DNA of 6,951 nucleotides, from the NCBI GenBank assembly GCA_937892085.1, contig CALAVD010000336.1:1-6951 (forward strand), in the 5' to 3' direction. Shown here one piece after another: positions 1-6,000 of the stretch. The stretch comes from an uncultured Prevotellaceae bacterium. GTDB taxonomy: Bacteria; Bacteroidota; Bacteroidia; Bacteroidales; Muribaculaceae. Position numbers and translations under genes: made by a program. Within the stretch, counting starts at the first letter, position 1. Every line of letters starts with the position of its first letter. The notes below the pieces were generated by a model. It had not been told where the DNA came from. It was given only the letters and a program-made list of their open reading frames with translations, and made no database searches.

Positions 1-435
1 ACCCACGTGAGAGCATCCACCCACTCGTCGAGCCACAACTCCTACATCAGCGGCAACGCCATGGAAGCTCTTGTGGGAGCCATCTACCTCGACCGAGGCT
101 ACGAAGCCTGCAAAGATTTTATCGAGAAGAAAATCATCACCGACAAGCTCAACCTTAATGAACTCGTCAAAACCGAGCAAAACTACAAGTCGCGACTCAT
201 CGAGTGGACACAGAAGTACAGAGTGCAAATCGAGTTCCAGCTCATCGACACCATGAACGACGCGCAGGGCAACCCAGTGTTCCGAACAGCAGTGCTCTTA
301 GGAGGAATCTTTGCCGCCGACGGCGAAGGCTACAGCAAGAAAGAGTCACACCAAGCCGCCAGCAAAAAAACCTACGAGCGCCTAAAGAAAGAACAAATAT
401 TCCGAGAGCAAGTGCTCTCCACCGCAACCAATTAA
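1..435 (+). CDS. rnc: Ribonuclease III, C-terminal part (5' end outside window)
   Basis: This is the last 144 residues of RNase III, the Mg-dependent endonuclease that cuts double-stranded RNA in rRNA processing and mRNA turnover. The frame is open from base 1, so the true start lies upstream; the GTG at 7 is not a start. Seen: the end of the catalytic domain with GNAMEALVGAIYLDRGY (visible residues 18-34), in which E22 (bases 64-66) matches the metal-binding Glu117 of the E. coli enzyme. Asn19 stands where E. coli has Asp114; I recall this as common in Bacteroidetes but have not checked it. A double-stranded-RNA-binding domain follows at about residues 58-128, ending in the typical basic KKESHQAASKKTYERLKK helix. 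The gene ends ten bases before a strong hairpin terminator. In related genomes rnc usually follows fabF; that part is not visible here. Confidence 0.95.
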   Translation, partial: THVRASTHSSSHNSYISGNAMEALVGAIYLDRGYEACKDFIEKKIITDKLNLNELVKTEQNYKSRLIEWTQKYRVQIEFQLIDTMNDAQGNPVFRTAVLLGGIFAADGEGYSKKESHQAASKKTYERLKKEQIFREQVLSTATN

Positions 436-445
436 TAGAAACAAC

Positions 446-483
446 AAAACGGTCAACTTGCATGGAGCAAATTGGCCGTTTTT
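446..483. terminator. Bidirectional intrinsic terminator between rnc and tRNA-Lys
   Basis: The arm AAAACGGTCAA (446-456) pairs with TTGGCCGTTTT (472-482), with one T-G wobble at 453/475. After a C/A mismatch at 457/471, an inner stem TTGC/GCAA (458-461 with 467-470) closes on a five-base loop ATGGA. On the plus strand the stem runs into five T (479-483). On the minus strand the A run at 446-449 gives four U. It therefore serves rnc from the left and the tRNA from the right. Confidence 0.85.
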
Positions 484-488
484 GGTAG

Positions 489-561
489 TGATCCGCCTGG
501 GGCTCGAACCCAGGACCCCAACATTAAAAGTGTTGTGCTCTTCCTACTGAGCTAGCGAATC
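489..561 (-). tRNA. tRNA-Lys (anticodon UUU)
   Basis: On the minus strand all tRNA elements can be laid out in 73 bases. The acceptor stem GATTCGC (561-555) pairs with GCGGATC (496-490) with one T-G wobble. The D arm is GCTC/GAGC with an AGTAGGAA loop. The anticodon stem CAACA/TGTTG encloses the loop CTTTTAA with anticodon TTT at 528-526. The variable loop has five bases, and the T arm CTGGG/CCCAG holds loop TTCGAGC. The discriminator base is A (489). The next bases are CTA, so CCA is not encoded and must be added by the CCA-adding enzyme. UUU reads both lysine codons AAA and AAG. The gene has its own promoter and shares a terminator with rnc. Confidence 0.97.
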
Positions 562-576
562 TCCGTAAAAGCGATG

Positions 577-607
577 CAAAGGTACTGCTTTTTTTTGAAC
601 TGGCAAA
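577..607 (-). promoter_or_regulatory. Bacteroidetes-type promoter of tRNA-Lys
   Basis: Read on the minus strand, TTTG (607-604), a 19-base spacer and TACCTTTG (584-577) match the primary sigma-factor consensus TTTG-N19-21-TAnnTTTG of Bacteroidetes. Transcription would start near 570, a few bases before the mature tRNA 5' end at 561. Confidence 0.8.
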
Positions 608-739
608 TATTTTTCCACGAAATTGCCTTTTTTTTCAAAAAATAGTACCCTAAAGCGAGTGCAAAGTGAACTTTATGAGCACAAAAGCAGCTGTCGCCGT
701 GTGATTTCTTGGTGAAATCCCAACTGAAGTGATGCTCTA

Positions 740-1210
740 TCAGAATGGAACTACGTCACCCTCAGCGGTTGTGTTGTTAGGCACTACGGGCTGCGCAGGC
801 TGAGCGACTTGCTGCGTGGGCTGCTGAGCCGGCTGCTGAGCCTGCTGCTGGGCGCCACCCTCAGGGCGCTGACCGCTGCCACCGCCGAGCATCTCAAACG
901 AATCAACATAAATCTCTGTCACATAGCGCTTGATTTTGTTCTTGTCTTCCCAGTTGCGAGTGCGCAGACGGCCTTCGATGTAGAGCCTGGTGCCCTTGCG
1001 GATGTATTTCTCGGCAATCTCGGCATTGCGTCCCCACATCACTATATTGTGCCACTCGGTGCGCTCAGGAACCTGTGCCCCCGACGAGGTGGTGTAAGCT
1101 CGATCGCTGGTGGCTAAGGGGAAGGATGCCACCGTTTGCCCTTGTGACGGATAGCGCACATCAGGGTCGCGCCCCACATTTCCTAAAAGAATAACTTTGT
1201 TTACTGACAT
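740..1210 (-). CDS. ssb: Single-stranded DNA-binding protein
   Basis: This is a 156-residue SSB, which coats single-stranded DNA as a tetramer during replication, recombination and repair. Seen: an OB fold at residues 1-107 starting MSVNKVILLGNVGRDPDVR, the segment TEWHNIVMWGRNAEIAEKYI with W53 and W59 in DNA-stacking regions, and the RKGTRLYIEGRLRTRNW strand. A low-complexity Gln/Pro/Gly linker follows (about 110-148), and the acidic tip GDVVPF (151-156) corresponds to the DDIPF tip that recruits partner proteins in E. coli. The ATG at 1210 gives the canonical N-terminus; no Shine-Dalgarno is seen, as expected in this phylum. The gene lies 77 bases downstream of the argC-like gene on the same strand, with no clear TAnnTTTG box in the gap, so readthrough from the argR promoter is possible. 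The length is slightly above the roughly 150 residues usual for Bacteroidetes. Confidence 0.97.
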   Translation of the reverse strand: MSVNKVILLGNVGRDPDVRYPSQGQTVASFPLATSDRAYTTSSGAQVPERTEWHNIVMWGRNAEIAEKYIRKGTRLYIEGRLRTRNWEDKNKIKRYVTEIYVDSFEMLGGGSGQRPEGGAQQQAQQPAQQPTQQVAQPAQPVVPNNTTAEGDVVPF

Positions 1211-1287
1211 TATTTTCTAATTTTTTAGTTCTTTGTTTCGTGTGTCTGAAAAGCAGTGATGAGAAAAAGATTGGGTCTCAGCATTCA

Positions 1288-2190
1288 TCAAAAGACTTGA
1301 GCTTTAAGCGCTAAGCCCGCTTTCTCATGCAACCCGAAGAGCAGGTTCATCACATGAACGGCATTACCCGCCGAGCCTTTTAGCAGAGCGTCGATAACCG
1401 ATGTGATATGAAGCCGGCCCTCATTGCTTGCCACGTTCAAGAGGCATTTGTTGGTGTTAGTCACGTCGGCATCTTCCACCTCATGGTTTACCACGAAGGT
1501 GAAGCTATGGTCGTCGTAATATTTCTCAAACAAGTCATTCACACTGTCGATATCGGCTTGTGCCGACACCTCAACATGAGCCTTGAGTCCGCGCGACGAA
1601 GCTCCACTATCCTCCTTGATATTCACATTTCCAGTGAAGTTATCGTCTAACGCCCTTGTAACAGTGAGAATCTCTTGCTTGATAGAATCAATATTGATGT
1701 TATTGTTGAAGCAATTATAGAAATTAACAGTAACGTCAACATCGCCTTTAAGCAGTTGATTCTTTGCCAATGGCACTAACGCCAGCAGCACCGCCATCGC
1801 CTCAGCCGAAGGCACCAGTACGTAACCATAGCAGTCGTGAACCATAAACTTGCGGTTTATCTCACACAAGCCATACATGCCACCGCCAGGCACGAAGCTG
1901 TAGCTGCGCGAGAGTTCGATGACTCGCAGCTGGTCGTTGGCGGCTAATGCCTCGTCACAGAGCAGGCTATCGTAAGAATCGCAGTTGAATATCAGCTCCA
2001 CATCGTCAATTTGCGGCTCGCTAAACTCCAAGTCGCACTCGCCTGTCAAGCCCTTGTGGATTCTTGCGAGCTTGCCATGCTCAGAGTGGCTGCTTACCCA
2101 TTTCACACTGGCATCGGGATGATTGATTAGCAATCTCACCAGTTCACCTGCTATCTTACTCTCGCCACCTGTTATTCCTATGTCTATCAT
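1288..2190 (-). CDS. ArgC-like protein (N-acetyl-gamma-glutamyl-phosphate reductase family) lacking the active site
   Basis: The 300-residue product belongs to the ArgC family, NADPH-dependent reductases of the third step of arginine synthesis. Family marks: the Rossmann start GITGGESKIAGELVRLLINHPD (5-26), MYGLCEINR (105-113; usually YGLPELNR), and the ending TNTNKCLLNV plus LLKGSAGNAVHVMNLLFGL. Departures from a working enzyme are strong. The catalytic NPGC motif reads VPSA (126-129), with Ala129 (bases 1804-1806) at the Cys place. The HxPEI motif aligns with NIDSI, with Asn166 at the His place. About 20-25 residues with the GSTGAG loop are missing between them. The GY of the nucleotide motif is SK. 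The family is usually about 320 residues. The frame is intact, so this is a probable pseudoenzyme or an early remnant rather than a broken gene. It starts 25 bases after argR and is probably cotranscribed with it. The alignment is from memory of Bacteroides ArgC. Confidence 0.8.
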   Translation of the reverse strand: MIDIGITGGESKIAGELVRLLINHPDASVKWVSSHSEHGKLARIHKGLTGECDLEFSEPQIDDVELIFNCDSYDSLLCDEALAANDQLRVIELSRSYSFVPGGGMYGLCEINRKFMVHDCYGYVLVPSAEAMAVLLALVPLAKNQLLKGDVDVTVNFYNCFNNNINIDSIKQEILTVTRALDDNFTGNVNIKEDSGASSRGLKAHVEVSAQADIDSVNDLFEKYYDDHSFTFVVNHEVEDADVTNTNKCLLNVASNEGRLHITSVIDALLKGSAGNAVHVMNLLFGLHEKAGLALKAQVF

Positions 2191-2215
2191 AGTATTTTTA
2201 TTATTTGGTTTTTAA

Positions 2216-2710
2216 TCATTTAACAACTATTCTATCAAGAGGCACAAATCTCGAAAAGAACTTCAACGCTTCTTCATGAGAAACATCCTCACGTAATATG
2301 GCAAACACCGTGTCGGCACCTGCTATCGTGCCAAGCACCTCGTCCGAACGGCTCATGTCGATATCGTAGGCCAAGCCTGCCGCATAGCCGTTGCGGGTCC
2401 TGATCACTGCCATGTGTCCCGATAGCGCTATCGACACAAATCCCACCTGCTGCTGCACGGTGAGGCTGTTGCGGCCGCTCATCAGCAGCTGATCCTGGAG
2501 GTCGTTGTTATCGGGTATGATATACATGTAGCCTCCGTCGTTAGTGGCAACTTTTGTGATTTTCATCGATTTCAAATCACGCGACAGTGTTGCCTGTGTC
2601 ACTTTGCAGCCATTGCTCTCAAGCAGTTCGGCCAGTTCATTTTGACTTCCTATGCAGTTTTTCTTTATCAGATTAACTATCAATTGCAGTCGTTCTTTCT
2701 TATTCTTCAT
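2216..2710 (-). CDS. argR: Arginine repressor family regulator ArgR with altered effector motif
   Basis: This is a 164-residue ArgR, a hexameric regulator that binds ARG-box operators when L-arginine is bound. Seen: an N-terminal winged helix-turn-helix (about 1-65) with SQNELAELL and the recognition segment TQATLSRDLKSM (38-49), and a C-terminal oligomerisation and arginine-binding domain (about 88-160) with GHMAVIRTRNGYAAGLAYDID and GTIAGADTVFAILRED. The family motif in the last segment is GTIAGDDT. Here the first Asp is Ala132 (codon GCC, bases 2315-2317) while Asp133 is kept. In E. coli the two Asp residues contact the arginine ligand, so effector binding may be weakened or changed. The DNA-binding half looks normal. 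The ATG at 2710 is the natural start, 54 bases or so after the predicted transcription start. I found no convincing ARG box upstream. Confidence 0.93.
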   Translation of the reverse strand: MKNKKERLQLIVNLIKKNCIGSQNELAELLESNGCKVTQATLSRDLKSMKITKVATNDGGYMYIIPDNNDLQDQLLMSGRNSLTVQQQVGFVSIALSGHMAVIRTRNGYAAGLAYDIDMSRSDEVLGTIAGADTVFAILREDVSHEEALKFFSRFVPLDRIVVK

Positions 2711-2770
2711 TGTTTTGTTCTGTTTTAAGGATAATTTTATTTGAGTTTATTTAGTATTCTTTCCTTCGTG

Positions 2771-2801
2771 CAAAGATAGAATAAAAAAAAATATCAACCA
2801 A
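2771..2801 (-). promoter_or_regulatory. Promoter of the argR-argC-like unit
   Basis: On the minus strand TTGG (2801-2798), a 19-base spacer and TATCTTTG (2778-2771) fit the Bacteroidetes TTTG / TAnnTTTG pattern; the -7 box is a full match. Transcription would start near 2764, giving a leader of about 54 bases before argR. Confidence 0.75.
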
Positions 2802-2850
2802 GAAAAAACAAAAAATATGGCATAAAAATACTATTTTAGAAATTGGGTGA

Positions 2851-2870
2851 GTCTATTTCACATGATAGAC
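2851..2870. repeat. Inverted repeat GTCTAT-N8-ATAGAC
   Basis: Perfect six-base arms at 2851-2856 and 2865-2870 surround TTCACATG. Allowing a GA and a single G bulge, pairing extends outward to 2842 and 2876 (ATTGG...T with ACCAAT). There is no T-run after it and no gene ends here, so a terminator is unlikely. A binding site for a dimeric regulator in the divergent region is the simplest reading, but the factor is unknown. Confidence 0.45.
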
Positions 2871-2923
2871 ACCAATGGAAAATACAATGCCCGAAGCTGG
2901 TAGGGTTAATGCGATGTGTGTAT

Positions 2924-2937
2924 TGTAAACGTTTGCA
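2924..2937. promoter_or_regulatory. Candidate LacI-family operator TGTAAACGTTTGCA
   Basis: This is a 14-base palindrome with a central CG and a single mismatched pair (T2926 against G2935). It differs by one base from GCAAACGTTTGC, the known operator type of LacI/GalR sugar regulators such as MalR. It lies about 55 bases upstream of the amylase -7 box, ahead of the -33 region. Control by a maltose- or starch-responsive LacI-family protein is inferred; no such regulator gene is in the window. Confidence 0.55.
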
Positions 2938-2966
2938 CTCACAATCATCTTCTATCCGACTTAATA

Positions 2967-2999
2967 ATTCACACATTTAATTATAATTTTATAACTTTG
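2967..2999 (+). promoter_or_regulatory. Promoter of the amylase gene
   Basis: TAACTTTG at 2992-2999 is a full match to the Bacteroidetes -7 box TAnnTTTG. The -33 element is poor (ATTC at 2967-2970, 21 bases away), as expected for a promoter that depends on a regulator. Transcription would start near 3006, leaving a leader of roughly 18 A-rich bases before the ATG at 3024. Confidence 0.65.
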
Positions 3000-3023
3000 C
3001 TCGCACAAAAAATACCATATAGC

Positions 3024-6000
3024 ATGAAAATCGATATTTTATATAAAAGATTTTTGATTTTGGCGTTATTTGCCATCGCCTTTGTTGCTGGTTGGGCCGA
3101 GACGACATTTGTGGGTGGTCGCACCGACTTTCGCGACGAGACCATCTATTTTGCCATGACCACACGTTTCTACGATGGCGACGCGAGCAACAACACCTAC
3201 TGCTGGGACGGCGACAAAGCCGGCAACGTCGCCAACCAGGACCCCGAGTGGCGAGGCGACTTTAAAGGACTCATCGAGAAACTCGACTATATCAAGGCAT
3301 TAGGATTTACTGCAATATGGATTACACCTGTAGTTCAGAATGCGTCGGGCTACGACTATCACGGCTACCACGCTATGGACATGAGCCATGTTGATAAGCG
3401 CTTAGAGAGCGACGATGTGAAGTTCCAGGACCTCATCGACGCTGCCCATGCGAGAGGCATGAAGGTGATACTCGACATTGTCATCAACCACTCCGGCAAC
3501 TTTGGCGAGGAGAATCTGTGCAAGCTCTTCAACCGCGACTACAGCGTGCCGCAGAGCGACATGAACCAGTGCATGGTGCCTTACACCATCTCGCAAGGCG
3601 GACTACTGCAGGACAACTATAGTAACTTGGGTGGCAGCGCGCAGTACAGCGACCGCCTTACCAAGATGAAGAACACCGACGGCATCAACCACGACACCCA
3701 CAACCTGTGGCATCACTATGGCAACTTCAACTGGGACGAGCCTAACCGCTGGTGGGCGCAGATTGCCGGCGACTGCGTGGACCTCAACACCGAGAATCCT
3801 CAAACCTACAACTACCTCATCAATTGCTACGGAGAGTTCATAAAGATGGGGGTTGACGGATTCCGCATCGACACTGGAGGACACATCTCGCGATTGTCGT
3901 TCAACGCAGCTTTTGTCCCCGCTTTCAAGGCACTGGGCGAGCAATACAAGAGCAAGCGCTTGAACGGGTGCCAGTTCTATATGTTTGCCGAGGTGTGCGC
4001 CCGCTTCAGCGACGTGACCTACCGCGGGCAGCCCTCACTCTCACCCTATTTCTACACCTGGCAGAGCGCCCCCACTCTGCTCAACCAGTGGAACAACGAC
4101 ACTGACTACTGGAACAGCGTGGAGGTGTATGAGAGCACCGACCCTGCCACTCTCGACAACCAGAAGCTGTGTCTCGCTGAGCACAACGCCAACCTTAGCG
4201 AGAGCGCACAGCCTCACAGCGACAACGCCATGCTCGAGGGCAACAACTACCACACCCCTGACTACAGCCAGTCGAGCGGCCTTAACGTCATCGACTTCAC
4301 CGTGCACTGGAATTTCCAGAACGCCGGGCGCGTGTGGGGAGTGCTCAACAAGGACTACCTCTATAACGACGCCACGTTCAACGTCAACTACGTGGAGAGC
4401 CACGACTACGGACCCGACAGCTTCAACCGCTTCGACGGCGGCACCGACCAGTGGGCCGAGAACCTCTCGCTAATGTTCACCATGCGAGGCATACCGTGCC
4501 TCTTCCAGGGAGGAGAGATAGAGTTCCGCAAGGGAGCGCGCATCGACGAAGGCACCAACATCACCCTCAAGAGCAGCGGGCGCGCTTACTATGGCGGCTA
4601 CCTCAAGGGCGATGTCACCACCACCGACTTTGGAGAATACAGCGATGCCACAGGCAACGTGGCGGCAACACTGAGCCGTCCGCTGGTGAAACACTTGCAG
4701 CGCCTCAACAAGATACGCGCCGCCGTGCCTGCCCTGCGCAAGGGTCAGTACAGCAAGAGCGGATGCTCGTCGAGCGGCGGCTATGCCTTCAAACGCCGCT
4801 ACACTAATGGCGACATCGACAGCTACGCGCTCATCGCCCTCAACGCTGGCGCCACCTTCACAGGTGTGCTCAACGGCACCTACACCGATGTGATTACCGG
4901 AAACTCTATCACCGTGACAAGTGGCACCCTCACCACGCCAGCGTTCAGCGGCAAGGGCAACATGCGCATCTATGTGCTCAACGGTCCCGGCAAGATAGGC
5001 GACGACGGTCCCTTCCTCTATGCTACCAGCAAGGTCACCCCTACCCTGCTCGCCTACGACGGCACCGAGGAAGATGGCGACCCAAGCACCGAATTTGTGA
5101 GCGGTGGCAGCAGCAGTGGCGGAAGTATCGACATCGACAATCTTGAGATATACAACCCCACCATCAACGATGATGAGCTAAGCGTCTTCTACGAGACCTC
5201 GGCCAGCAACACCTTCATCACTCTGTGGGTGTGGAACAGCAGCACTAACTTCACTGGAGGTAGCTGGCCGGGGCAGAATGCCAAACTCATGGGCAAGACC
5301 AGCGACGGCACACGCCTCATATTCAAGTGGACCTACGACGGAGAGTTCCCTGCTAACAATATGCCCACGGGACTCATCTTCAGCCAAAGTGGCAACAACC
5401 AGACCGCCAACCTGCAATTCGTGAACCACGGCTATTATATCGACGGCGTGTATGACCGCACCATCACCGAGCAAGAACCCGTTGACCCCAGTGTGGCGAC
5501 ACTGAGCGTGGACAAAGAAAGCGGCGAGTATATCGACAAAGTGACGGTAACCGTCACTGCCTCGTTCAACAACGCTACCATCGTCTATACCACCGATGGC
5601 ACTGCGCCCTCAGCTTCGAGTCCTCGCGCCACAGGCAGCGTGACGCTCACCTTCACCCACACCACCACGCTGCGAGCCGGCGTGCTGCAGGGCGGCGAGG
5701 TGAAGAACACCATCACGCGCACCTACAAAATACGCTCCAGCCACGCCCAGAAGCTGCACGCCTATTTCATCGCCCCCGCTTCGTGGACGAGCACCATCTA
5801 TTGCTGGGCATGGAACGCGCAGCTTGGCAACAAGAACTACACCGGCGGCACTTGGCCAGGACAAGCGTGCACCCTCGTGGGCAGCAAGCTCTACAACGGT
5901 CTCGACATCTGGGAATGGGATGGTGGCATGGTGGGCGACGACATCCCCACGGGCATCATCTTCAGCAACAACGGCAGTCCGCAAACCGCCGACCTCGCAT

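Larger units (their letters stand above)
2711..3023. promoter_or_regulatory. Divergent regulatory region between argR and the amylase gene
   Basis: This 313-base, AT-rich stretch holds no gene. From left to right it contains the argR leader and promoter (2771-2801), an inverted repeat (2851-2870), a LacI-type palindrome (2924-2937) and the amylase promoter -7 box (2992-2999). A frame open from ATG 2916 into the amylase crosses the operator and the promoter, so it is not used as the start. Confidence 0.7.

Noticed and set aside
602..635. Possible terminator GGCAA ... TTGCC followed by eight T
   Set aside because: The stem is only five pairs with a 16-base loop, and its left arm overlaps the -33 box of the tRNA-Lys promoter; rnc already has a strong terminator.
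703..719. Hairpin GATTTC-TTGGT-GAAATC downstream of ssb
   Set aside because: A perfect six-pair stem, but no U-tract follows it on the minus strand; it may be a weak or factor-dependent end of ssb, not supported enough to call.
1288..2190. Frameshift explanation for the missing ArgC motifs
   Set aside because: Family-like sequence stays in one frame before and after the altered region, so substitutions plus an in-frame deletion fit better than a frameshift or sequencing error.
2916..3023. N-terminal extension of the amylase from ATG 2916
   Set aside because: It would run through the LacI-type operator and the TAACTTTG promoter box, and would put 36 residues before a standard signal peptide that starts at 3024.
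2711..3023. ArgR binding boxes (TGAAT...ATTCA) in front of argR
   Set aside because: Single ATTCA-like pieces occur, but no paired half-sites with the right spacing were found by eye.
3402..5984. Several long open frames on the minus strand and in other plus frames inside the amylase
   Set aside because: They are shadows of a GC-rich, C-ending codon pattern; their products are biased in composition (Val/Ala/His- or Thr/Ser/Arg-rich) and show no family motifs.
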